From positions 124,001 through 188,000 of the forward strand of contig CAJTCS010000003.1 of the NCBI GenBank assembly GCA_910574995.1: 64,000 nucleotides of DNA, in the 5' to 3' direction. Under the pieces are notes generated by a model, which had not been told where the DNA came from, did no database searches, and was given only the letters and a program-made list of their open reading frames with translations. The position numbers were made by a program, and so were the translations under genes. The DNA is from Oscillospiraceae bacterium (lineage in GTDB: Bacteria > Bacillota > Clostridia > Oscillospirales > Acutalibacteraceae). Shown here one piece after another: positions 1 to 8,774 of the stretch (position 1 is the first letter of the stretch; each line of letters begins with the position of its first letter).

Positions 1-387
1 ATGTACCAGTATGTCATGAACCGCTGCTCGTACCGGGCGAACAGCTTTGTGGCCGAGGGTTCTGCCGGCTGGGAGCCCCAGCGGGCCTTGGATATGCTGG
101 GGCGCCAAGGGCGGGGGAATTGCTACGACTATGCGGCCTTGTTTACCATGCTGGCCCGGAAGCTGGGCTACCAGGCCCGGGGGCAGTCTGGGTGGATACG
201 TACAGCTGATTGGGATTGGGATGAGCATGGCTGGACCGAGATCACCTTAAACGGCCGCGCCTATTTTTGCGACCCGGAATTCCAGGGGGTGTATGTGCGC
301 AGCCATGGGCTGGATTGGGATCTTTTTATGAAGCAATACGGTTCTACCCCCACTGGGTACCAGGTCCTCGGGCAAATTCTGCGCTGA
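1..387 (+). CDS. Transglutaminase-like domain protein, C-terminal part
   Basis: This reading frame is open from the first base, so the ATG at base 1 may be internal to a longer protein. The 128 visible residues hold a transglutaminase/protease-like core with its triad in the usual order: Cys41 in GRGNCYDYA, His76 in DEHGWTEI and Asp91 in YFCDPEF. Such domains often sit at the C-terminus of secreted or membrane-anchored proteins in Clostridia. Substrate is unknown; many bacterial members are cysteine peptidases rather than cross-linkers. The upstream part lies outside the window. Confidence 0.75.
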   Translation: MYQYVMNRCSYRANSFVAEGSAGWEPQRALDMLGRQGRGNCYDYAALFTMLARKLGYQARGQSGWIRTADWDWDEHGWTEITLNGRAYFCDPEFQGVYVRSHGLDWDLFMKQYGSTPTGYQVLGQILR

Positions 388-427
388 CAGGTTCCGGCAA
401 AAAGCGGGTTCTTGCGCCTTTGCGCGC

Positions 428-457
428 TTGACTTCCCTTTTCCCTCTGTGGTATGAT
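428..457 (+). promoter_or_regulatory. Sigma-A-type promoter of the lipoprotein gene
   Basis: TTGACT at 428-433 and TATGAT at 452-457 are separated by 18 bp, about 130 bp ahead of the lipoprotein start. The match is good but rests on sequence alone. Confidence 0.5.
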
Positions 458-584
458 TAAAAAGCCCTATATATGAGGAAAGGGGCCATTTGAAGCTTTA
501 AGAAGGACGTAAGCCCAATGGACACGGGAAATGAAGACGCGGGCTAGGCGTACAGCCGGCTTTGCAAGGAAAGGAATGGGTAAA

Positions 585-1175
585 ATGGAAACAGGTAAAA
601 AATTTTCGTTAATGCTGCTGGCAGCTTTGCTGGCGCTTTCTTTGTGGGCGTGCGGCGGGGACAAGAAGGAGGAGGGCGCCCCCTCCCCCAGCCCAAGCCC
701 CAGCGCCACGCCTACGGCGGCGCCCAGCCCAAGCCCCTCCGCAAAGCCAAAGGCCAGCCCTTCGGTGAAGCCAAGGGCCACCAAGAAGCCCAGCAGCACC
801 GTTTCGAAGGAAGAGGAGAAGGAAGAGGCATCTTCTTCGGAAGAGGAAAGCCAGCCGGTATCCTCTGACGAGGACGAGGGCTATAAGGATTACCAGGCGG
901 ACGGGACCCCGCCCCCCAACGAGACGATCGAGCCTGCCGAAGGGGACGAGCCCCCTGTTTCCTCCAAACAAGAGGAAGAAGAGCCCTCTGCCAGCCCTTA
1001 TGATTTTGTTGGCAGCGACGTAAACGCCCTGTACGGGGCCTTTGGCTATCCTGGCAGCACCAGCTATGCCAGCAGCTGCATGGGCCCAGGTGAAGACGGT
1101 ATCCTGTATTACGACGGCTTTACCGTGTATACCTATCGGGAGGACGGCGTGGAGACGATCCAAAGCGTAGAGTAA
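585..1175 (+). CDS. Predicted lipoprotein with Pro/Ser/Lys-rich linker
   Basis: The protein is 196 residues from the ATG at 585, chosen because AAGGAAAGGA lies about 9 nt upstream; another ATG at 576 is in frame but poorly spaced. A lipoprotein signal peptide is clear: Lys5-Lys6, a hydrophobic stretch and the lipobox LWAC with Cys23 as the modified residue. Then follow a PSPSPS/KPKASPS-type low-complexity linker, an acidic Glu/Ser stretch, and a compact C-terminal domain of about 55 residues containing Tyr, Gly and a Cys. No enzymatic motif is seen. It has its own promoter and precedes the acetylation pair, but a functional link is only positional. Confidence 0.75.
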   Translation: METGKKFSLMLLAALLALSLWACGGDKKEEGAPSPSPSPSATPTAAPSPSPSAKPKASPSVKPRATKKPSSTVSKEEEKEEASSSEEESQPVSSDEDEGYKDYQADGTPPPNETIEPAEGDEPPVSSKQEEEEPSASPYDFVGSDVNALYGAFGYPGSTSYASSCMGPGEDGILYYDGFTVYTYREDGVETIQSVE

Positions 1176-1254
1176 CAGCCTGTTGCCCCGCCCTGCGGCG
1201 CGCCATGCGCGGGGGCGGGGCATGTTTGTTTATATGGGGGAAGGGGGACAAGAT

Positions 1255-2649
1255 ATGGTGTTCAGTTCAGCCGGGTTTCTGTTTGTGTTCCTGCCGGCGG
1301 TGTTCTGCTTGTCCCGGGTCGTACCGGGGCTAAAAGGGAAAAATGCCTTGCTGGCCCTGTGCAGCCTGGCCTTTTATGGTTTTGGCGAGCCGGCGTATGT
1401 GCTGCTGTTGCTGGGGTCTGTGGTGGTGAATTACGCCGCGGGGCTGCTGCTGGCTGGGACGGCGCGCCATAAAAGGCTGGCAACAGCCGTGGCTGTGGCG
1501 CTGAACCTGGGCCTTTTGTGCGTGTTTAAGTATACGGATTTTGCCATTGGCACGCTGAACCTTTTGCCCGGCGTTGACCTGCAGCCTACAGGTATCCTGC
1601 TGCCCGCAGGCATTTCCTTTTTTACGTTCCAGGGCCTTTCTTATGTGATCGACGTCTACCGGGACCCCTCCCAGGTTAGCAAAAGCCTGGTAGGCCTGAC
1701 GTTGTACATAGCCTTTTTCCCCCAGCTTATCGCCGGGCCTATTGTAAAATACCACGATGTAAGCCAACAGATACAGGGCCGGGCCATGTCCCCCGCCCTG
1801 ACGGCCGACGGGGTGCGCCGGTTTATTACCGGCCTTTCCAAAAAGCTGCTCCTTTCCAACACGGTAGGCCGCATGGCCGACGCGGTCTTTACCGCCCAGG
1901 CCCAGCAGCTGGACGCGCGGGTGGCCTGGCTGGGGGCCGTGTGCTATATGATGCAGATCTATTTTGATTTTTCTGGCTACAGCGACATGGCCATTGGCCT
2001 GGGGCGGATGTTTGGCTTCCGGTTTTTGGAGAATTTCAACTATCCCTATGCCAGCGCATCCATCAAGGAATTCTGGCGGCGGTGGCACATCTCCCTTTCC
2101 AGCTGGTTCCGGGATTACCTGTATATCCCCCTGGGCGGCAACCGGGAAGGCCGGGGGCGCACGGCCCTGAACAAGGGGCTGGTATTCTTCTGTACGGGCC
2201 TATGGCACGGGGCTTCCTGGAACTTTGTACTGTGGGGCCTGTGGCATGGGGCATGTATTTTAGTAGAGGATTGCTTTCCCAAAAGGCTGCCCGGCCGCTG
2301 GCTGTGGGGGCGCCTGGCCGCCATGCTTACGGTATTGCTCAGCTTTGTGCTGTTCCGGGCGGATACGCTGTCAAGCGCGGGGCTCATATATAGCCAGATG
2401 TTTACCGGCTTTGCCGGCACCCTGCAAAGCGGCGCGCTGCTGCGCACGCTGCTTACCCCGCTGAACCTGGCGGCGTTAGCGGTATGTATATGCGGCTGCC
2501 TGCCCATTGTGCCTGCCATCCGCGCTAAGGCCCGGGAACGCCGCATTTGGGAACCCCTTTCTTATGTGTGCGCCCTGGGGCTTCTGCTGCTTTGCATATT
2601 GGATCTTTCTGGCAGCGCCTTTAACCCCTTTATCTACTTCAGGTTTTAA
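1255..2649 (+). CDS. MBOAT family O-acyltransferase (AlgI/DltB-like)
   Basis: A 464-residue polytopic membrane protein of the membrane-bound O-acyltransferase family, which passes acetyl or other acyl groups across the membrane onto exported polysaccharides or teichoic acids. WRRWHIS at about 274-280 and FCTGLWHGASWN at about 313-323, with His318 as the expected catalytic histidine, match the AlgI/PatA/DltB signature. The start at 1255 follows a strong AAGGGGGA ribosome site; an in-frame start at 1183 lacks one. The next gene encodes the usual DHHW/AlgJ-like partner, so the two probably form an O-acetylation pathway for a cell-surface glycan. The polymer itself cannot be identified here. Confidence 0.93.
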   Translation: MVFSSAGFLFVFLPAVFCLSRVVPGLKGKNALLALCSLAFYGFGEPAYVLLLLGSVVVNYAAGLLLAGTARHKRLATAVAVALNLGLLCVFKYTDFAIGTLNLLPGVDLQPTGILLPAGISFFTFQGLSYVIDVYRDPSQVSKSLVGLTLYIAFFPQLIAGPIVKYHDVSQQIQGRAMSPALTADGVRRFITGLSKKLLLSNTVGRMADAVFTAQAQQLDARVAWLGAVCYMMQIYFDFSGYSDMAIGLGRMFGFRFLENFNYPYASASIKEFWRRWHISLSSWFRDYLYIPLGGNREGRGRTALNKGLVFFCTGLWHGASWNFVLWGLWHGACILVEDCFPKRLPGRWLWGRLAAMLTVLLSFVLFRADTLSSAGLIYSQMFTGFAGTLQSGALLRTLLTPLNLAALAVCICGCLPIVPAIRAKARERRIWEPLSYVCALGLLLLCILDLSGSAFNPFIYFRF

Positions 2650-2744
2650 AAAGCCACCCGGCGGGCCGGGTATTCCCGCCATATCCCTTTTGAAAGATGG
2701 CATAGTGTGAAAAATACGCAGAAAGGAACGATACCGGGCACAAA

Positions 2745-4124
2745 ATGCCGCGTTTTGCATGGCTTTTTGTGCGGATTCTGTATCGCATGGCGATTAACAT
2801 GAAAAAAGCATGGCCCTACCGCTTGTTTACGCTGCTGTTCCTGGCAATCTGCGCTGCCCCGGCCCTTGGCACCATGGCCTTTGGCCCCAGCGAGTCTATA
2901 GCCAACGAGAGCCTTGTACCTGCCCCGCGGCTGCAAAGGCCGGACGGCTTAGCCAACTGGGCCTTTTTCTCCGACGCCAGCGATTGGTTTGCCAAGCACT
3001 TTGCTTTCCGCCGGGAGCTTATTACGGCGGATTCGGCCCTGAAAGCCGCGCTGTTCCAAACCTCGGCCCAGGAACAGGTAGCCCTGGGCAAGGACGGCTG
3101 GCTGTATTACGCCGAGACCGTCGACGATTATACCGGCGCTGACGCCCTTACCCCCCGGCAGGCCTTCTGTGCCGCCCGGGCGCTTAGGCTTGCCCAAGAC
3201 TGGGCGGAATCGCAAGGCTGCTTTTTTGCGTTTACTATCGCGCCCAATAAGATTTCCCTGTACCCCCAGCATTTCCCCGGGGAATTGCCAAAAGGGGAGA
3301 CGGCCGCCCAGCAGCTGTCCGCCTGCCTGGCCGGCCAAGGGGTAGCCTATGCGGACCTGTTTGCCGCGCTGGGAAGCTCGGAGGAAACCCTGTACCACGC
3401 CGCCGATTCCCACTGGACCAACCGGGGCGCGGCCTTGGCCCACGACGCCCTGCTGGGGGAGCTGGGGGTGGAGGGGGCGGCCGCCCACACGAAAGCCGGC
3501 TCTTACCAAAACACCCATGCAGCCGACTTGTATGCTATGCTGTACCCCGCGTCCCCTTGGCTGGACAAGCAGTTCGTATGGGACGAACCCTTACAGTTTA
3601 CTTACGATACCCCCGTCCGGGGCCCGGACGATATCCATATCTATACGACAAGCACGGCGGTGGCCAACGGCAGCCTGCTTATGTTCCGGGATTCCTTCGG
3701 CAACGCCCTGCACGGCCTTATGGCAGAGAGCTTCAACCGTGCCTTTTTCACCCGCGCCACGCCCTATGACCTTATCCAGGCAAATGAATACGGCTACGTA
3801 GTGCTGGAGATTGTAGAACGGAACATCCCCCGCCTGGCGGAGGGCGGGTTCCTGTTCCCCGCGCCCAAGGTCCAGCCCGACGGCGTCCCCCGGGGCAGAT
3901 TTACCGGCAAGATAGATTGCCAGCCCGTCCCCGGCCAGCCGGGGTATGTCCAGGTCTCTGGCTGTGGCTTGGCCTCCACATGTCCGGATGCCCGGGTCTA
4001 CCTGGAAGCGGACGGGGCCTTTTACGAGGCTATCCCCACTGTCACGGCAGAGGGGGAAGGCTTTTCCGCGCTGCTGCCTGCCAGCGCCGCCGAGGCGGGC
4101 ATATGCTGCTGGGTCGAGAGATAA
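2745..4124 (+). CDS. DHHW/AlgJ-AlgX-like acetyltransferase partner of MBOAT
   Basis: A 459-residue protein with one N-terminal hydrophobic segment (about residues 24-42) and an extracytoplasmic SGNH-hydrolase-like domain. Key motifs are DSHWTN (Asp221-His223, the DxHW signature) and MFRDSFGN with a candidate catalytic Ser317, as in AlgJ/AlgX and firmicute DHHW proteins. These take the acetyl group delivered by an MBOAT protein and place it on a polysaccharide. It lies 95 bp after the MBOAT gene and is probably co-transcribed with it. Start is uncertain: 2745, 2787 and 2799 are in-frame ATGs and none has an ideal ribosome site. Confidence 0.85.
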   Translation: MPRFAWLFVRILYRMAINMKKAWPYRLFTLLFLAICAAPALGTMAFGPSESIANESLVPAPRLQRPDGLANWAFFSDASDWFAKHFAFRRELITADSALKAALFQTSAQEQVALGKDGWLYYAETVDDYTGADALTPRQAFCAARALRLAQDWAESQGCFFAFTIAPNKISLYPQHFPGELPKGETAAQQLSACLAGQGVAYADLFAALGSSEETLYHAADSHWTNRGAALAHDALLGELGVEGAAAHTKAGSYQNTHAADLYAMLYPASPWLDKQFVWDEPLQFTYDTPVRGPDDIHIYTTSTAVANGSLLMFRDSFGNALHGLMAESFNRAFFTRATPYDLIQANEYGYVVLEIVERNIPRLAEGGFLFPAPKVQPDGVPRGRFTGKIDCQPVPGQPGYVQVSGCGLASTCPDARVYLEADGAFYEAIPTVTAEGEGFSALLPASAAEAGICCWVER

Positions 4125-4444
4125 GGGTTATGAAGCCGCATGCACAAACCGGTTCCCACCGCCTAGGGCTTGTTAACGAGCCCTAAGCCCCTTTGTCTGA
4201 AATTTTCTTGCTATGCGCCCGCGTGCCTGGGGAAGCTTGCCTTAAATGGGCCTGCGGGATCCCCGGCCTGACGGCAAGCCCGATTATGGCGGCGGCTTTT
4301 AAGAGGCAGGTAATTTGGAATATCCCACAGCGCAAAAAAGTTGGAAACCATGTTTTCAACTTTTTTGTATATAAGCATACAATAGCGTAAGGGGATTTTA
4401 GAAAAATGTAGGAAAACCCTTCCAAAGTGTAAAAGGAGGCCAGG
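4125..4444. other. 320-bp intergenic region with two hairpins
   Basis: No credible gene is seen. A 7-bp stem, TAGGGCT at 4164-4170 with AGCCCTA at 4179-4185, follows the upstream operon but has no T-run. A much stronger symmetric hairpin lies at 4334-4366. The last 10 bases carry the AAAGGAGG ribosome site of trmO. Confidence 0.5.
4334..4366. terminator. Symmetric intrinsic terminator hairpin
   Basis: AAAAAAGTTGGAAA and TTTTCAACTTTTTT pair over 14 bp with one G-T wobble around the loop CCATG. The A- and T-rich ends let it act on either strand. It separates the acetylation genes from trmO. Confidence 0.6.
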
Positions 4445-5137
4445 ATGGCAACGGTAGAAATGCAAGTGATCGGGCACATCAAAAGCGATTTCCCCAGCAA
4501 ATTTGGCATACCACGGCAAAGCGGCCTGGTACAAGCCTTGCGGGCCCGGGTAGTGCTAGAGCCGGAGTACCGGGTGCGGGAGGCCTTTCGGGGGTTGGAG
4601 GGCTTCAGCCACCTATGGCTGCTGTGGGAGTTTTCTGAAAGCCGCCGGAAAGGCTGGTCCCCCACGGTGCGGCCGCCCCGCCTGGGGGGCAACCAGAGGG
4701 TAGGGGTGTTTGCCAGCCGCTCTCCATTCAGGCCCAGCCCTATCGGCATATCTTGTGTGACTTTGGAGCGCATCGATTGGGACGGGGGGGAGGGCCCGGC
4801 GCTGGTGGTGGGCGGGGCAGATCTGCTGGACGGTACCCCTATCCTGGACATAAAGCCTTATGTGCCCTTGGCAGACTGCCATCCCCAGGCGGCGGGCGGC
4901 TTTTCAGAGGCCCACAAGGGGGACGGGCTTTCGGTGGACTTCCCGCCCAGCCTGTTGGAAAAGGTGCCCCTTGCCCTGCGCGAGGCGCTGCTGGGTTTGC
5001 TGGCCGGGGATCCCCGCCCAGCTTACCACCAGGACCCCCGCCGGGTGTACGGCCTGCCCTTTGGCCCGGTAGAGGTGCGCTTTACTGTAGAAGGCGGCGT
5101 GCTGTGGGTGCGGGAAGTGGAAACCCGGCCCGGATGA
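4445..5137 (+). CDS. trmO: tRNA (N6-threonylcarbamoyladenosine37-N6)-methyltransferase TrmO
   Basis: A 230-residue member of the TrmO/TsaA (YaeB, UPF0066) family, which methylates N6 of t6A37 in some ANN-decoding tRNAs using S-adenosylmethionine. Visible signatures are the N-terminal IGHIKSDFPSKFGIPRQSG block, FSHLWLLWEF, the RVGVFASRSPFRPSPIG core (about residues 89-105) and the DGTPILDIKPYVPLAD segment. Length suits the family, including its C-terminal extension. AAAGGAGG lies a few nt before the ATG. It looks monocistronic, with a terminator immediately downstream. Confidence 0.92.
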   Translation: MATVEMQVIGHIKSDFPSKFGIPRQSGLVQALRARVVLEPEYRVREAFRGLEGFSHLWLLWEFSESRRKGWSPTVRPPRLGGNQRVGVFASRSPFRPSPIGISCVTLERIDWDGGEGPALVVGGADLLDGTPILDIKPYVPLADCHPQAAGGFSEAHKGDGLSVDFPPSLLEKVPLALREALLGLLAGDPRPAYHQDPRRVYGLPFGPVEVRFTVEGGVLWVREVETRPG

Positions 5138-5142
5138 ACCCC

Positions 5143-5175
5143 AAAAGCCGCTGGGGAACCTGAAAAGCGGTTTTT
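5143..5175 (+). terminator. Terminator after trmO
   Basis: AAAAGCCGCT at 5143-5152 pairs with AGCGGTTTTT at 5166-5175, one wobble, and ends in a T-run. It begins 5 nt after the trmO stop. Confidence 0.6.
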
Positions 5176-5374
5176 CCGCCCAAAGCGGGCATCCCCTTTG
5201 GCTTTTAAACGCCCGCAGGACAGCCGCTTCGACAAGAAACGCTTTCCAGGATATGGTATCCTAAATTACCGGGCAATTGGGCGAAATTACCAGACAAGGC
5301 GGTTGAGATTGTACAGCAAAACTAAAGTTTCTGGAAAATGCGCCAGGTTTTTTAATCAAATTACTAAAAACCAC

Positions 5375-5402
5375 TTGAAATTTTCTTCAAATATGATATG
5401 AT
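5375..5402 (+). promoter_or_regulatory. Sigma-A-type promoter of the glycogen operon
   Basis: TTGAAA at 5375-5380 and TATGAT at 5397-5402 with a 16-bp spacer, 45 bp ahead of glgB. The rest of the 309-bp gap between trmO and glgB (5138-5446) is AT-rich and holds only the trmO terminator and this promoter; no operator is recognised. Confidence 0.65.
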
Positions 5403-5446
5403 AGTAACAAACCAACCCAAGAATATTGGATAAGGAGTTTCACGCT

Positions 5447-7456
5447 ATGGAACGCGAAGAGCTGATCACCCATAAAAAAAACCGGCAGGAAGAGGAAAAT
5501 GTACCCCTATACCTGTTTTGCAGCGGGAAAAACCGCCGCGCCTATGAATATATGGGCCTGCATAAGGCCGTGAAAGACGGAAAACCCTGTATGGTGGCCA
5601 GGGTGTGGGCGCCTAACGCCGCGGCTGTATCCCTGGTAGGGGATTTCTGCAACTGGGACAGCGCAAAATACCCGTTGGAAAAGCTGGATGGGGGCGTGTG
5701 GGAAGGCTATACGGATTTTGAGTTCCAGCCCTTTGACTTGTATAAATTCTATATTAAGACGGCTAACGGGGAGGACACCTATAAAGCGGACCCGTACGCC
5801 CTGCACTGCGAGACCCGCCCCGGCACAGCCTCCCGGTGGTATGACCTGGGGGGGTACAGTTGGCACGACGGCCCCTGGCGGGCCCAGAGGCAGCGGAACC
5901 CCCACTATAGCCAGCCGGTGAATATCTACGAGGTACATGCGGGCTCTTGGCGGAAATATGCCGACGGCAGCGTGTTTTCCTATGACAAGCTGGGGGACGA
6001 GCTGATCCCCTATGTGCGGGACATGGGCTTTACCCACATCGAATTCATGCCCCTGACCGAATACCCCTACGACGGCTCTTGGGGTTACCAGGTCATGGGC
6101 TACTTCGCCCCCACCTCGCGCTATGGCCAGCCCAAGGATTTCATGCGGTTTGTAGACCGGTGCCACCAGGCGGGCATAGGGGTTATCATGGACTGGGTGC
6201 CCGCCCACTTCCCCCGGGATGCGGCGGGGCTGGCAAAATTTGACGGTACCCCCTGTTATGAGTATGAAGACCCACGCAAAGGGGAGCACAAGGAATGGGG
6301 TACGTTGGTGTTCGATTATGGCCGCCCCGAGGTGATGAGCTTCCTCATTTCCAGCGCGGTGTTCTGGCTGAAGGAATACCACATAGACGGGCTGCGCGTA
6401 GATGCGGTGGCCTCGATGCTTTACCTGGACTATAACCGCCGGGACGGGGAGTGGATCCCCAACAAGGACGGTGGCAAGGAAAACCTGGAAGCCGTTGCGT
6501 TTTTGCAGGCGCTGAACGAGGCGGTGTTCGCCGAGGTGCAGGATCCCATGATGATCGCGGAGGAGAGCACCTCGTGGCCTATGGTGTCCAAGCCCACCTA
6601 CCTGGGGGGCCTGGGGTTCAACTATAAATGGAATATGGGCTGGATGAACGACATGCTGCGGTATATGTCGATGGATCCCCTTTTCCGCAGCGGCAACCAC
6701 AACTCTTTGACTTTCTCTTTCTTCTACGCTTTCTCTGAGAACTTCGTGCTGCCTATCTCCCATGACGAGGTAGTGTACGGCAAGGGGTCCCTCATCAATA
6801 AAATGCCCGGGGACGACCAGATGAAGGCGGCCCAGATGCGGTGTTTCGTCAGCTATATGATGGCCCACCCGGGGAAGAAGCTGCAGTTTATGGGCACGGA
6901 ATTTGCCCAGAAGAACGAATGGAACTACGAAAAAGAACTGGAATGGGGGCTTTTGCAGTATCAAGAGCACCAGGAGGCCCAGAAGTTCTTCCGGGCTGTC
7001 AACCATTTCTACATCAGCCGCCCAGAGCTGTGGGAGATCGATTTCTCCTGGGAGGGCTTTGAGTGGATCTCCAACGACGACTACCAGCAAAGCGTCATTG
7101 CGTTCCGGCGCAAGGCCAAGGATGGCCGGGAGCTGGTGGCAGTGTGCAACTTCGTGCCTGTGCAGCGGGACGGTTACTGCATCGGCGTGCCGTACCGGGG
7201 CGTGTGGGCCGAGGTGTTCACCTCGGACGCCAAGGAGTTTGGCGGCGGCGGCGTGACCAACGGCCTGAAGATCAAGACCATGGACGAGCCCATGCACGGT
7301 TGTGAGCAAAGCGTCAGCCTGACGCTGCCCGCCAACAGCGTGTTCTTCCTGGAATGTGTGGAGAAGGTGGCAAAAAAGGCGGTCAAGCTACCGCCTGTGA
7401 AAAAGCCTGGGGCAAAGGTCCCGGTGAAAGCCCCTGCCGCGGCCCAGGGGCGGTAG
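5447..7456 (+). CDS. glgB: 1,4-alpha-glucan branching enzyme GlgB
   Basis: A 669-residue GH13 branching enzyme that makes the alpha-1,6 branches of glycogen. An N-terminal CBM48-like beta-sandwich (VARVWAPNAAAVSLVGDF) is followed by the catalytic barrel: DWVPAHFPRD, GLRVDAVASM with nucleophile Asp319, MIAEEST with acid/base Glu372, and SHDEVV with Asp440. The ATG at 5447 is preferred over the TTG at 5426 because TAAGGAG lies 9 nt before it. The C-terminus carries a Lys/Pro/Ala-rich tail of about 25 residues beyond the usual domain. It is the first gene of glgB-glgC-glgD-glgA. Confidence 0.96.
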   Translation: MEREELITHKKNRQEEENVPLYLFCSGKNRRAYEYMGLHKAVKDGKPCMVARVWAPNAAAVSLVGDFCNWDSAKYPLEKLDGGVWEGYTDFEFQPFDLYKFYIKTANGEDTYKADPYALHCETRPGTASRWYDLGGYSWHDGPWRAQRQRNPHYSQPVNIYEVHAGSWRKYADGSVFSYDKLGDELIPYVRDMGFTHIEFMPLTEYPYDGSWGYQVMGYFAPTSRYGQPKDFMRFVDRCHQAGIGVIMDWVPAHFPRDAAGLAKFDGTPCYEYEDPRKGEHKEWGTLVFDYGRPEVMSFLISSAVFWLKEYHIDGLRVDAVASMLYLDYNRRDGEWIPNKDGGKENLEAVAFLQALNEAVFAEVQDPMMIAEESTSWPMVSKPTYLGGLGFNYKWNMGWMNDMLRYMSMDPLFRSGNHNSLTFSFFYAFSENFVLPISHDEVVYGKGSLINKMPGDDQMKAAQMRCFVSYMMAHPGKKLQFMGTEFAQKNEWNYEKELEWGLLQYQEHQEAQKFFRAVNHFYISRPELWEIDFSWEGFEWISNDDYQQSVIAFRRKAKDGRELVAVCNFVPVQRDGYCIGVPYRGVWAEVFTSDAKEFGGGGVTNGLKIKTMDEPMHGCEQSVSLTLPANSVFFLECVEKVAKKAVKLPPVKKPGAKVPVKAPAAAQGR

Positions 7457-7562
7457 GCTTGGGCTGCGTGGTTATTAGGTGAAAAAGCAGGGTTTTTTAC
7501 ACGCAAACTGTTGAAAACAAGGCTTTTACAGCAATAAATAAATGGCATAGGAGGACAAAAAC

Positions 7563-8774
7563 ATGTTACCCAAACAAGAGGTCGTGGCCATGCTGCTTGC
7601 CGGTGGCCAGGGCAGCCGGCTGGGCGTCCTGACCAGGAATTTGGCAAAGCCGGCCGTACCTTTCGGGGGGAAATACCGGATTATTGACTTCCCCCTTTCC
7701 AACTGTGTGAACTCCGGTATCGAGACGGTGGGCGTTTTGACCCAGTACCAGCCGCTGGAGCTGAACGAGTATATCGGCAGCGGCCAGCCCTGGGACCTGG
7801 ATAGCATGAACGCCGGCGTACATGTGCTGCCCCCTTACCAGAAGAGCCAGGGCTCTGACTGGTATAAAGGCACAGCCAACGCCATCACCCAGAACATCCC
7901 GTTTATCGAGCGGTATAACCCCGACTATGTAGTGGTGCTTTCCGGCGACCACATCTATAAGATGGATTATTCCAAGATGATCTCCTTCCACAAGGAAAAA
8001 GATGCCGCCTGTACCATTGCCGTGCAGCAGGTGCCCATGGCCGAGGCCAGCCGTTTTGGCATCCTGAACACCAATGAAGACGATTCCATCTACGAATTTG
8101 ACGAGAAGCCCAAGCAGCCCAAGAACGACCTGGCCAACATGGGCATTTACGTGTTCACCTGGGAGAAGCTGCGGAAATTCCTGCTGGCGGACGAGGCGGA
8201 CCCCAACAGTGACAACGACTTTGGCAAGAACGTGCTGCCCAGCATGCTGAACTCTGGCGAGCGGATGTTTGCATACCGCTTTGAAGGGTACTGGAAGGAT
8301 GTGGGCACCATCGACAGCCTTTGGGAAGCCAACATGGATTTGCTGGATCCCAACATCCCCTTAGATCTGAGCGACAGCGATTGGCGGGTGTATTCTCGTA
8401 ACCCAGTGATGCCTCCCCACTATGTCTCGAAAACGGCAAAGGTGCAGAACTCCCTGATTGCGGAAGGGTGCAACGTTTATGGCGAGCTGGAGTTTTCCAT
8501 CCTGTTTGCGGGGGTATATGTGGCGCCCGGCGCCGTGGTGACCGATTCCATCGTGATGCCTGGCGCGCGCATTGAGGAAGGCGCCCAGGTGCAGTATGCC
8601 ATCGTGGCGGAGAACGCCGTAATAGGTGCCAATTCCGTTGTGGGCATGCGGCCCGAAGACGTGGAGAACAAGGACGAATGGGGCGTGGCTGTGGTTGGCC
8701 CCGGGTGCAACCTGCCCGCAGGCACGGTAGTGCCCCCTAAGGCCATGGTCGATGCAGAGGAGGTGGCGAAATAA
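7563..8774 (+). CDS. glgC: Glucose-1-phosphate adenylyltransferase, catalytic subunit GlgC
   Basis: A 403-residue ADP-glucose pyrophosphorylase that makes ADP-glucose for glycogen. [20 protein letters not shown] near the N-terminus is the nucleotide-binding loop, [14 protein letters not shown] carries the catalytic aspartate, and FDEKPKQP and the SYW-like [14 protein letters not shown] follow. The C-terminal third has the left-handed beta-helix hexapeptides used for oligomerisation and allosteric control. A GGAGG site precedes the ATG. Its TAA overlaps the glgD start by one base, which implies translational coupling and a GlgC-GlgD hetero-oligomer. Confidence 0.96.
   Translation: MLPKQEVVAMLLAGGQGSRLGVLTRNLAKPAVPFGGKYRIIDFPLSNCVNSGIETVGVLTQYQPLELNEYIGSGQPWDLDSMNAGVHVLPPYQKSQGSDWYKGTANAITQNIPFIERYNPDYVVVLSGDHIYKMDYSKMISFHKEKDAACTIAVQQVPMAEASRFGILNTNEDDSIYEFDEKPKQPKNDLANMGIYVFTWEKLRKFLLADEADPNSDNDFGKNVLPSMLNSGERMFAYRFEGYWKDVGTIDSLWEANMDLLDPNIPLDLSDSDWRVYSRNPVMPPHYVSKTAKVQNSLIAEGCNVYGELEFSILFAGVYVAPGAVVTDSIVMPGARIEEGAQVQYAIVAENAVIGANSVVGMRPEDVENKDEWGVAVVGPGCNLPAGTVVPPKAMVDAEEVAK

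Noticed and set aside
661-800. Pro/Ser repeats in the first lipoprotein as a tandem DNA repeat or CRISPR-like array
   Set aside because: The repeats are short, irregular and in frame with a coding sequence. They are a low-complexity protein linker. No CRISPR array is visible anywhere in the window.
5507-7309. A 600-codon open frame on the minus strand inside glgB
   Set aside because: glgB is complete and conserved on the plus strand. The opposite frame is open because of high GC at third codon positions, and its translation resembles no protein family.
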